NCBI RefSeq assembly: GCF_051014685.1
Contig: NW_027478402.1
Location: 992,001-1,056,000, forward strand
Length of the DNA stretch: 64,000 bases
Origin: Ptiloglossa arizonensis
Taxonomy: Eukaryota; Arthropoda; Insecta; Hymenoptera; Colletidae
Reading direction: 5' to 3'
This document shows positions 13,432 to 20,822 of the stretch, piece by piece (the first letter of the stretch is position 1; each line of letters starts with the position of its first letter). Position numbers and translations under genes: made by a program. The notes beneath the pieces were generated by a model, which was given only the letters and a program-made list of their open reading frames with translations, did no database searches and was not told the origin of the DNA.

Positions 13432-13656
13432 GTTATAATTTCTATTATAAATCATTTGAGCTATAGTTAAATTATACACTAATACTCTAAATACATATTT
13501 AATATATTTTTTAATCTCTTTAGCCTCCAGAAGAATTTTCTTTATCATATTTACTGTATATAATAATTTACACAGAATCGGAAATAAATCTAATTATTTA
13601 TTTATATTAATTATTTTTTATTCATTTATTTAAAAAATTGGGATGTACTCTTTAAA
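13432..13656. other. AT-rich segment, probably mitochondrial-derived, unassigned
   Basis: About 225 bases of very AT-rich sequence between the satellite edge and the ND2-like reading frame. Base composition matches the following NUMT. I could not assign a tRNA or gene to it. It may be mutated tRNA-Met, tRNA-Ile or tRNA-Gln, control-region DNA, or filler from the insertion event. No nuclear gene is apparent. Confidence 0.45.
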
Positions 13657-14235
13657 TGGTCGATTCATTTCTTTAATTTATTCATTACATTGAATTAATC
13701 TATTCTTTATAATAACTTAGTAAAATTAATCCCGATAATTATTATAGAACTCGTATTAAAATTTAATAATGAAATTTATTTTATTTGCTTAATTAATATA
13801 ATTATTGCCCCTATCATTTGCTTAAATAAAAAATCAATCAAAATAATTATAGGATATTCATCTGTTATACAAACATCTATTATAGTTATTTTATTAATAA
13901 TTAACAAAAATACATTTTTAACATATTTCATTTTATATTCAATAATTTCTTCAATTTTAATTTTTATATTTAAAATAATAAAGATTAATTCTTCTTCTTT
14001 ATTTAATATATTAACCTCTAATAAAAGAAAAATTATTTCATACTCAATAATTATTATGTATACAAATTTCCCACCTATAGCACTCTTTATACTGAAATGA
14101 ATCGTCCTAGAAACATTATTAAATTCAAGAATAAAATTTATACTTTTAATAATTGTATATCTTTTTATAAGATTAATAACATCATGAAATTATTTAAATA
14201 TATCCTTCTTATATTTTTTCTCTTCAATTAAATAA
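13657..14235 (+). pseudogene. ND2: NUMT copy of ND2 (NADH dehydrogenase subunit 2), 3' part
   Basis: With the invertebrate mitochondrial code this frame gives a hydrophobic multi-spanning protein of 192 codons. It contains the segments MGYSSVMQTSIMVILLMIN and TNFPPMALFMLKW, the latter in the place of the usual GLPPFLGFLPKW segment of ND2. The frame ends in TAA just upstream of COX1, as expected for insect ND2. Seen directly: an in-frame TAA at 13696-13698, and the N-terminal third is missing or unrecognisable. The family is inferred from hydrophobicity, the PP..F..KW-like motif and position before COX1. Native ND2 is a membrane subunit of respiratory complex I; this nuclear copy cannot make it. 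Low sequence conservation makes ND2 the least certain of the larger mitochondrial calls, but its location supports it. Confidence 0.75.
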
Positions 14236-14353
14236 AAAATATATAACTAAATTAACCTTAATTTTCTAAACTACTTTCTATTTATAACTTTTTTAATATT
14301 TATATTTATATTTATGATCTACTGGTTATATTAATTTTTAGCATAATTAATAT
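14236..14353. other. AT-rich ND2-COX1 spacer of the NUMT
   Basis: About 118 bases where an insect mitochondrion normally carries tRNA-Trp, tRNA-Cys and tRNA-Tyr. I could not fold a convincing tRNA from it by eye, so the tRNAs are decayed, moved in the source mitochondrion, or too divergent to recognise. Confidence 0.4.
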
Positions 14354-14473
14354 GTGTATTCAACAAATCACAAAAATATTGGGATATTATATTTCATATC
14401 AGCTATATGATCTGGTATAATTGAGTCTTCTTTAAGGATACTAATTCGAATAGAATTAAATAGGCTAGGAACT
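14354..14473 (+). pseudogene. COX1: NUMT copy of COX1, 5' fragment (interrupted)
   Basis: From 14360 the mitochondrial frame reads STNHKNIGMLYFMSAMWSGM and continues through SLSMLIRMEL to GT at 14473, the very conserved N-terminus of cytochrome c oxidase subunit 1 (about residues 4-41). The frame then runs into non-mitochondrial sequence at 14474. An in-frame TAA lies at 14348-14350, and TAT-GTG codons precede the match, so the native start codon is altered or not identifiable. The gene resumes at 15327 after an 852-bp insertion, with roughly 120 codons of COX1 missing at the break. COX1 is the haem-copper catalytic subunit of complex IV; this split copy is dead. Confidence 0.93.
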
Positions 14474-14475
14474 TA

Positions 14476-14565
14476 AGCAGGCCCGGGATGAAACGCTTAT
14501 CCCCACTTCCTTATATTTCCGTTCTCTCCTTCCTCTAACATACTTTAATTTAGCGCCGCCAAAGT
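14476..14565 (+). repeat. 90-bp direct repeat, left copy (truncated LTR-like)
   Basis: Begins AGCAGGCCCGGGATGAAACG and ends GCGCCGCCAAAGT. It matches 15236-15325 at 89 of 90 positions (C at 14535 is A at 15295). It starts inside what would be loop II of the hammerhead, so it keeps only the 3' half (GGAU, GAAA, CGC) and could not self-cleave alone. Confidence 0.9.
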
Positions 14566-14577
14566 GGTGACCCCGTC
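14565..14577 (+). promoter_or_regulatory. Primer-binding-site-like sequence of the inserted element
   Basis: TGGTGACCCCGTC directly abuts the left direct repeat. It begins with TGG, the complement of a tRNA 3' CCA end, as LTR-retroelement primer-binding sites do. GGTGACCCCG next to an LTR end is familiar from animal LTR elements. The tRNA it would pair with is not identified here. Confidence 0.5.
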
Positions 14578-15152
14578 TAGCAACACGCAACCTTCTGGAC
14601 AACAGCACAGCAGCAGTACAGGTGCAGCACAAGACGATGGAAGGAACGCAACGTAAAGGCCGATTTTTCGTAAATCCCCCTCTCCGAGGGTTGACTCCTC
14701 GACCTGCCAGCGACGACACGAACGCTATACTCCCGGCTAACCATCAGGATCAACCCCAGGAGGACAGCAGGCAGCTTGTCGACATTATTCACCGACCACA
14801 CCGATGCGTTTCATAAATACTGGTACGCGCACGCATCAACGTCGGACAACAAGCGAAAACGCGGCTTGAGCAAACGATGCTCGCCACGCGTATTCCGCAA
14901 TCGACAGCAGCTGGGCCTTACTACGAAAAAGAAGCATTCTTCTCTTCCACCGCTCTGGACAACCTCCTCCTGTGCCTGTTGTGCCACCGACCAACGGAAC
15001 AAATACCTACGCCACTGGGACATCAGAACGGAACTTCAAAGTATCGTTTACCACTGGCAAGGGGGTTATGTGGCGGCACTACCCACGCTTGCCACCAGAG
15101 GGAACCTCACCACCAACCGTTTCCCGCAAGTTCCCGTACCTGCTCCGATCGC

Positions 15153-15160
15153 TATATATA
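15153..15160 (+). promoter_or_regulatory. TATA-like box upstream of the ribozyme
   Basis: TATATATA in an otherwise GC-rich context. It lies about 30 bases upstream of the ribozyme stem III strand at 15190, which is the usual TATA-to-start distance. If used, transcripts would start at or near the ribozyme. This is a spacing argument only. Confidence 0.4.
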
Positions 15161-15189
15161 CGACCTCTTACCGATCTCCCAATGTCCCG

Positions 15190-15257
15190 GCGTATAAGGC
15201 AGGGCCTGCTAGGATGCCTTACTGACGAGTCCACTAGCAGGCCCGGGATGAAACGCT
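15190..15257 (+). ncRNA. Type III hammerhead self-cleaving ribozyme
   Basis: All hammerhead parts are visible in order. Stem III 5' strand plus cleavage triplet is GCGUA (15190-15194), with predicted cleavage after A15194. Stem I is UAAGGCA (15195-15201) paired perfectly with UGCCUUA (15215-15221). The core CUGACGA is at 15222-15228. Stem II is GUCC (15229-15232) with GGAU (15246-15249). The core GAAA is at 15250-15253, and stem III 3' strand CGCU at 15254-15257 pairs with the GCG and a G-U. Both 13-base loops are present. Opening at stem III makes it type III. Stem III is very short, as in retrozyme and Penelope-like hammerheads that work best as dimers. The one weak point is a G-U pair at 10.1/11.1 next to the core, where C is usual; the T sits in an ATG where ACG is expected, as CpG decay would produce. 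The ribozyme fold is seen in the sequence; activity is inferred. Confidence 0.85.
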
Positions 15258-15325
15258 TATCCCCACTTCCTTATATTTCCGTTCTCTCCTTCCTATAACA
15301 TACTTTAATTTAGCGCCGCCAAAGT
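15236..15325 (+). repeat. 90-bp direct repeat, right copy
   Basis: Second copy of the 90-bp repeat, beginning in loop II of the complete hammerhead and ending GCGCCGCCAAAGT directly against COX1 sequence. The 760-bp offset from the left copy predicts a monomer circular RNA of about 760 nt if tandem or LTR-bounded transcripts were cut at each ribozyme. Confidence 0.9.
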
Positions 15326-15326
15326 T

Positions 15327-16370
<1,044 letters not shown>

Positions 16371-16376
<6 letters not shown>

Positions 16377-16434
16377 TATGGCAGATTAGTGCATGAATTT
16401 AAGATTCATTTATAAAATTTAATATTTTTATTGA
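16371..16434 (+). tRNA. trnL2: NUMT tRNA-Leu(UUR)
   Basis: Lies directly between COX1 and COX2, its standard insect place. It has the characteristic TATGGCAGATTAGTGCA start and an anticodon arm ATGAA/TTCAT with loop TTTAAGA (anticodon TAA). The acceptor has a mismatch. It overlaps the COX1 stop by a few bases, as is common in mitochondria. It is not expected to be used in the nucleus. Confidence 0.88.
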
Positions 16435-16436
16435 AA

Positions 16437-17120
16437 ATGTCCCATTGAAAAATAATTAATTTCCAAGACCCCAATTCGCCATATGCCGATAATTTAAATC
16501 TTTTTCACAACTTCACAATAATTATAATAATTATAATCTCTTCATTAACTCTAATAATTATATTAGATATTTTTACTAATAAATTTATCAATCGATTTTT
16601 ACTTAAAAATCATCATATTGAAATTGTATGAACTTTACTCCCAATAATAATTTTAGGAGTAATTGCACTTCCTTCTTTAAAAACCCTATATTTTATTGAT
16701 GAACTATGAATACCCGTATACTTAACAATCAAATCAATTGGGCACCAATAATATTGATCCTATGAATACCCAGAATTTAATAATTTAAATTTTGACTCCT
16801 ATATAGATAAAGATTTAAATAATATTTACATTTTTCGTCTCCTAGACGTAGATAATCGAATAATTATTCCATCTAATACACTAATTCGAATATTAACAAC
16901 ATCAAACGACGTAATTCACTCTTGAACTGTTCCGTCTTTCGGCTTAAAAATACACTCAGTACCAGGGCGAATTAACCAAATAAATTTAATTACTAATCGA
17001 CCTGGAGTATTTTTCGGACAATGTTCTGAAATCTGCGGAGCTAATCACAGATTTATGCCAATTGTTGTGGAAAGAACTAATTATTCAAACTTTATTAATT
17101 GAATTAACAACCAAAATTAA
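16437..17120 (+). pseudogene. COX2: NUMT copy of COX2, near full length with one nonsense codon
   Basis: ATG at 16437 to TAA at 17118-17120, 227 codons, the normal length for cytochrome c oxidase subunit 2. It has the two N-terminal membrane segments (around HNFTMIMMIMISSLTLMIML and IEIVWTLLPMMILGVIALPS). The periplasmic-type cupredoxin domain carries the CuA signature [17 protein letters not shown]. The IKSIGHQ-YWSYEYPEF block is intact except that codon 105 (16749-16751) is TAA where TGA (Trp) is universal, a single G-to-A change. The strong overall preservation implies a fairly recent transfer. The native protein passes electrons from cytochrome c to complex IV. Confidence 0.97.
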
Positions 17121-17158
17121 ATTTTAACCTACTCATATAATATTTAATTAAATCAAAT

Positions 17159-17224
17159 CATTAGATGTCTGACAAAAGAATTGATATTCTAAATCAAATT
17201 ATAGTAATAAATTACTTCTATTGA
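17159..17224 (+). tRNA. NUMT tRNA-like sequence with TCT anticodon loop
   Basis: A 66-base cloverleaf-like sequence. The acceptor strands CATTAGA and TCTATTG have one mismatch. A TG linker and TCTG D-arm start follow, then an anticodon stem TTGAT/ATCAA around the loop ATTCTAA, which reads TCT. The acceptor strongly resembles the ancestral insect tRNA-Lys at this place, but a clear tRNA-Lys (TTT) lies further on. It may be tRNA-Ser(AGN), whose hymenopteran anticodon is often TCT, moved here, or a remodelled duplicate of tRNA-Lys. The identity is uncertain. Confidence 0.6.
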
Positions 17225-17239
17225 TTAAATAAACCTAAT

Positions 17240-17303
17240 AAAAATTAGTTAAATCTATAACATTAAATTGTCATTTTAAAATTATTACAAAATAATATTT
17301 TTG
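17240..17303 (+). tRNA. trnD: NUMT tRNA-Asp
   Basis: Acceptor strands AAAAATT and AATATTTTT. The anticodon stem TTAAA/TTTAA has loop TTGTCAT, anticodon GTC. It follows COX2 as in insects and precedes tRNA-Lys, the order known from Apis. Confidence 0.82.
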
Positions 17304-17364
17304 TCATAGAATAAAATAAATATAATTTGATTTTTAATCAAATTAAAAACTTACCTTCTTATGA
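17304..17364 (+). tRNA. trnK: NUMT tRNA-Lys
   Basis: TCATAGA at the 5' end pairs with TCTTATGA at the 3' end. The anticodon arm TTTGA/TCAAA has loop TTTTTAA, anticodon TTT. Its last bases overlap the possible ATG of ATP8. Confidence 0.78.
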
Positions 17365-17540
17365 AAATATATATACATTTCATCCCTCAAATAATACCCC
17401 TTCACTGATCATCTTTATATTTAACTATTCTAATCTTATTAATTATTATAATTTCAAATATTTATTTTATCAACATTAATAAAATAAAATTATTGACAAT
17501 AAAAAAATTTTACCTGAATAATTGAACAAATATATGATAA
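17361..17540 (+). pseudogene. ATP8: NUMT copy of ATP8, reading frame intact
   Basis: A short frame in mitochondrial code ending with TGA (Trp) then TAA at 17538-17540. It carries the family hallmark IPQMMPLHW near its start, one hydrophobic segment (LYLTILILLIIMISNIYF) and a basic, asparagine-rich tail ending in NW. If ATG at 17361 is the start it has 59 residues; the usual insect start before IPQM would be the ATC at 17382 (52 residues), and ATG inside tRNA-Lys favours the latter. ATP8 is a small membrane subunit of ATP synthase. No disabling change is seen, but the sequence lies in nuclear DNA and uses TGA and ATA in mitochondrial sense. Confidence 0.9.
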
Positions 17541-18207
17541 ATGATATCAAACTTATTTTCTATTTTTGACCCATCGACAAGAAATAATTTATCATTAAAT
17601 TGATTTAGACTTACACTGCCATTCATTTTTATCCCAATAAAATTTTGAGTTCTAAATTCACGATATCAAACATTTTGAAACATATATTTAAAATTTTTAC
17701 ACTCAGAATTTAAAATCTTGACAAAAAAAAACTTTACTAAAAATTTACTAATCTTTAACAGACTTATATTTATAATCCTATTTTCTAATTTTTTAGGATT
17801 ATTCCCATACATTTTTACCCCTTCAAGACATGTATCAATTAATTTATCTATATCATTATTTATATGAATTAGATTTATAATTTTTGGGTGGACTATCAAT
17901 GCTAAAAAAATATTTATTCATCTAGTACCAAGAAATACCCCCTTTATATTAATAAATTTTATAGTATTAATTGAAACAATTAGAAACATTATTCGACCCT
18001 GAACATTAACTATTCGATTAACAGCTAATATACTAGCAGGGCATCTTCTACTATCTTTATTAGGCTCAACTGTTAGAAAATTTCTAATTTGGATACCTTT
18101 TACAATTTTAATTCAAAACATATTATTTATTTTAGAAATTTCAGTCTCCTTAATTCAAATATACGTATTTATTATTTTATTAACCCTATATTTTAATGAA
18201 TCAAATT
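17541..18207 (+). pseudogene. ATP6: NUMT copy of ATP6, reading frame intact
   Basis: ATG at 17541 directly after the ATP8 stop. The frame is 222 codons without a stop in mitochondrial code and ends in a single T before the COX3 ATG, an incomplete stop of the kind completed by polyadenylation. The conserved proton-channel helix with the essential arginine is visible (TIRLTANMLAGHLLLSL), preceded by NFLGLFPYIFTPSSH. Length is normal for insect ATP6, the a subunit of ATP synthase. It would be broken by TGA codons in the nuclear code, so it is a non-functional nuclear copy despite its intactness. Confidence 0.95.
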
Positions 18208-18624
18208 ATGAAAATATTTACGCATCCTTACCACATAGTTACCCCAAGACCATGACCTTTAATTACTTCTATAAATATTATAAATTTATTTATAAGATTA
18301 ATTTTATTCACAAATTCAAAACTTTTTACCCTATTAGTAACAAATCCATTTATATTAATTACTTGCTTATCATTATGATGACGTGATACCATTCGAGAAA
18401 GAACATTTCAAGGATTTCACTCTCAATCAATTCATTCTATATTAAAAATAAGTATATTATTATTTATTATTTCTGAACTAGTTTTCTTTATTTCTTTTTT
18501 TTGGACATATATTCATAACTCAATTTCCCCAAGAATTGAACTAGGTATAAATTGACCCCCTATATCAATTAAAATACTAAATCCATTTGATATCCCATTA
18601 TTAAATTCTATCATTTTAATTTCC
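18208..18624 (+). pseudogene. COX3: NUMT copy of COX3, 5' half
   Basis: ATG at 18208, then the typical start HPYHMVTPSPWPL. The block WWRDTIRESTFQGFHS and the Glu-containing helix ([11 protein letters not shown]) follow, with IELGMNWPPM and LNPFDIPLLNSIILIS. Homology stops at 18624, exactly before the conserved GVTVTWAHH region, after about 139 of 260 codons. The sequence beyond is not COX3; ND4 on the opposite strand follows 72 bases later. A stretch of several kilobases of mitochondrial DNA (rest of COX3 to tRNA-His) is therefore missing at this junction. Confidence 0.95.
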
Positions 18625-18695
18625 TTCGAAAAATATAAAATTTAAAGGGATTCAATGTATTAAAACTATTATACAATTAAATACTGAATAGTTAT
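18625..18695. other. COX3/ND4 junction segment, unassigned
   Basis: 71 AT-rich bases between the truncated COX3 and the end of ND4. In an insect mitochondrion the ND4 end abuts tRNA-His on the same strand, so a decayed tRNA-His is expected here. I could not find a GTG anticodon arm. A hairpin (ACTATT with AATAGT on the minus strand) is the only structure I noticed. Confidence 0.4.
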
Positions 18696-18878
18696 TTATA
18701 TACTTGTAAAAATAATTACCTTTCCCATGAAAAATATAAATAAATATATATATATTGAATGTAAAAAATTTAGAAAACACACAAATAAAAATAAAATTAC
18801 TAACATTTTCAACAAAATAATTAAATTAATGAATAAAAATACCTCCCCAATTAAATTTAAAGAAATAGGAACTGATCC
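18696..18878 (-). pseudogene. ND4: NUMT copy of ND4, C-terminal fragment
   Basis: On the minus strand the mitochondrial frame starts GSVPISLNLIGEVFLFINLI and ends with TAA at 18696-18698, 60 codons. The SLNLIGEVFLF block corresponds to the conserved PPSLNLIGEI region of NADH dehydrogenase subunit 4, about 100 residues before its end in most insects; the tail after it here is shorter than usual. ND4 lies on the opposite strand from COX3 in insects, as here. The fragment is cut at 18878, where the satellite array begins. Confidence 0.8.
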
Positions 18879-20271
18879 GTTCTTCCGTTTCTCAGTTTTT
18901 CCGTTTCTCCATCTCTCCGTTTCTCCGTTTCTCGGTTTCTCCGTTTCTCCGTTTCTCCGTTTCTCGGTTTCTCCGTTTCTCCGTTTCTCCGATTCTCCGT
19001 TTCTTTCTTCGTTTCTCCGTTTCTTTCTTCGTTTCTCCGTTTATTTCTTCGTTTCTCCATTTATTTCTCCGTGTCTCCGTTTCTTTGTTCGTTTCTCCGT
19101 TTCTTTGTTCGTTTCTCCGTTTCTTTGTTAGTTTCTCCGTTTCTTTGTGTTTCTTTCTACGTTTCCTTCTTCGTTTCTCCGTTTCTTTCTTCGTTTCTCC
19201 GTTTCTTTCTTCGTTTCTCCGTTTATTTCTTCGTTTCTCCGTTTATTTCTCCGTTTCTCCGTTTCTTTCTTCGTTTCTCCGTTTCTTTCTTCGCTTCTCC
19301 GTTTCTTTCTTCGTTTTCTCCGTTTCTTTCTTCGTTTCTTCGTTTCTTCCTTCGTTTCTTCGTTTCTCCGTTTCTCGGTTTCTCAGTTTCTCCGTTTCTC
19401 CGTTTCTCCGTTTCACCGTTTCTTTGTTCGTTCCTCCATTTCTTTCTTCGTTTCTCCGTTTATTTCTTCGTTTCTCCATTTATTTCTCCGTGTCTCCGTT
19501 TCTTTGTTCGTTTCTCAGTTTCTTTGTTCGTTTCTCCGTTTCTTTGTTAGTTTCTCCGTTTCGTTGTTCGTTTCTTCGTTTCTTTCTTCGTTTCTTCGTT
19601 TCTTTCTTCGTTTCTTCGTTTCTTTCATCGTTTCTCCGTTTCTTTCTTCGTTTCTCCGTTTCTTTCTTCGTTTCTCCGTTTCTTCCTTCGTTTCTTCGTT
19701 TCTCCGTTTCTCCGTTTCTCCGTTTCTCCGTTTCTCCGTTTCTCCGTTTCTCCGTTTCTCCGTCTCCGTTTCTCCGTTTCTCCGTTTCTCTCCGTTTCTC
19801 CGTTTCTCCGTTTCTCCGTTTCTCCGTTTCTCCGTTTCTCCGTTTCTTCCGTTTCTCCGTTTCTTCGTTTCTCCGTTTCTCCGTTTCTCCGTTTCTCCGT
19901 TTCTCCGTTTCTCCGTTTCTCCGTTCTCCGTTCCTCCGTTCCTCCGTTTCTCCGTTTCTCCGTTTCTCCGTTTCTCGTTTCTCCGTTTCTCCGTTTCTCC
20001 GTTTCTCCGTTTCTCCGTTTCTCCGTTCTTCTCCGTTTCTCCGTTCTCGTTTCTCCGTTTCTCCGTTTCTCCGTTTCTCCGTTTCTCCGTTTCTCCGTTT
20101 CTCCGTTTCTCTCCGTTTCTCCGTTTCTCCGTTTCTCCGTTTCTCCGTTTCTCCGTTTCTCCGTTTCTCCGTTTCTCCGTTTCTCCGTTTCTCCGTTTCT
20201 CCGTTTCTCCGTTTTTCCGTTTCTCCTTTTCTCCGTTTCTCCGTTTCTCCGTTTCTCCGTTTCTCCGTTTA
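18879..20271 (-). repeat. Inverted satellite 1 array, second block
   Basis: Same satellite as 1-13037 but in the TTTCTCCG orientation, starting directly after the ND4 fragment. The left edge has 8-mers with TCTCGG variants, as at 13039. The middle (about 18990-19690) is the 20-bp form with TTTCTTTGTTCG and TTTATTTCTTCG variants. The right part is a nearly pure 8-mer tract. The edges of this block mirror those of 13038-13412, suggesting the two are duplicates of one array. No gene is present. Confidence 0.95.
19698..20271 (-). repeat. (TTTCTCCG)n 8-mer tract
   Basis: About 70 tandem copies of TTTCTCCG, with occasional losses of a few bases (near 19765, 19790, 19923, 19978, 20030 and 20045). 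This is the simplest form of the satellite and sits at the array edge. It ends CCGTTTA at 20271. Confidence 0.95.
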
Positions 20272-20289
20272 GATTAAATGATTATAATA
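20272..20289 (+). repeat. 18-bp array-edge sequence, copy 2
   Basis: GATTAAATGATTATAATA, identical to 13414-13431 and likewise directly after the last TTTCTCCG unit. The following bases differ between the two places (ATTTTGATCG here, GTTATAATTT there). Confidence 0.85.
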
Positions 20290-20822
20290 ATTTTGATCGT
20301 ACTTCAAAGTAAAGAGATGTTTCTTAAGTTTTAAAACATGGAAAGTAATAATGGTCTATGAGATATATCAATTTAACATTTGACTAATACTTGAAGAATC
20401 GAAATCTGTGGTATTTTCCTGATACCAAAGGTTGAAGTTCAGGAAAAAATTTTAGAAAATGTTTGATTTTGGGACTCTTGGTGTCAGTGTACGATATGCG
20501 AGGAAGTGGCACGATTTCGCGGATTCTTAGAATTGACGTCAAATTCCAAGAATTTCCGCGAATCGAAATTTTGTTGTACTTTCGAACGAATTTCTGAATC
20601 ATGGATCCCGATTTTCTTTGTATCAGGAGAACATGATAGGAGAGGACATATAGTTTTAAGTAGTTTTAGCAGTTTGACAGGATCGGGTTAAAGAAATGGA
20701 AACAAATAATGGACAAAAATAAAGTTTCTGCTGTCAGTGAAATTGATTTTATTTCAATACATCAATTGAACTTGTTGAAAGTACTGTACCGTAAAGTACT
20801 TTACTGTAATGTAAAAATTACT
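20290..20822. repeat. AT-rich segment sharing a direct repeat with 25905-26155
   Basis: About 20290-20530 matches 25905-26155 in the same orientation: TTTTGATCG, AAGTAAAGAG, GTGTTTCTTA, ATGGAAAGTAATAAT, ATACCAAAGG, TGGGACTCTTG and GCGAGGAAGTG..CACGATTTCGCG appear in order. The rest (20531-20822) has no feature I recognise and no convincing gene. Confidence 0.75.
20518..20560. repeat. Imperfect hairpin centred on GACGTC
   Basis: CGCGGATTCTTAGAATTGAC and the reverse complement of the following bases (ending TTCCGCG at 20560) agree, with one mismatch and three single-base gaps. The axis is in GACGTC at 20535-20540. It stands at the end of the direct repeat shared with 25905-26155, whose copy stops at the same CACGATTTCGCG. 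Confidence 0.6.

Larger units (their letters stand above)
14474..15325 (+). mobile_element. Retrozyme-like LTR element with hammerhead ribozyme, inserted in COX1 NUMT
   Basis: Non-mitochondrial, much more GC-rich sequence that splits COX1. Its ends are two 90-bp direct repeats (14476-14565 and 15236-15325, one mismatch, offset 760 bp). Just after the left repeat is TGGTGACCCCGTC, placed like the tRNA primer-binding site of LTR retroelements. A TATA-like TATATATA lies at 15153, and a hammerhead ribozyme overlaps the start of the right repeat. The body has no long intact reading frame; a frame opening VVTPSSNTQPSGQQ after the PBS-like site has several stops. Retrozymes are non-autonomous LTR elements whose LTRs carry hammerhead ribozymes and whose RNAs become small circles; the architecture fits that class. 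I see no clear polypurine tract before the right repeat and no target-site duplication. The left repeat lacks the 5' half of the ribozyme, so the copy is 5'-truncated or rearranged. Confidence 0.7.

Noticed and set aside
14622..15298. Short open frames in the inserted element as a gag protein
   Set aside because: Frames of 64-149 codons overlap each other, none is long or shows zinc-knuckle or capsid motifs, and the frame after the PBS-like site has several stops.
18887..20277. Plus-strand frames of 376-395 codons in the second inverted array
   Set aside because: Same satellite in opposite orientation; several frames are open at once over the same bases.
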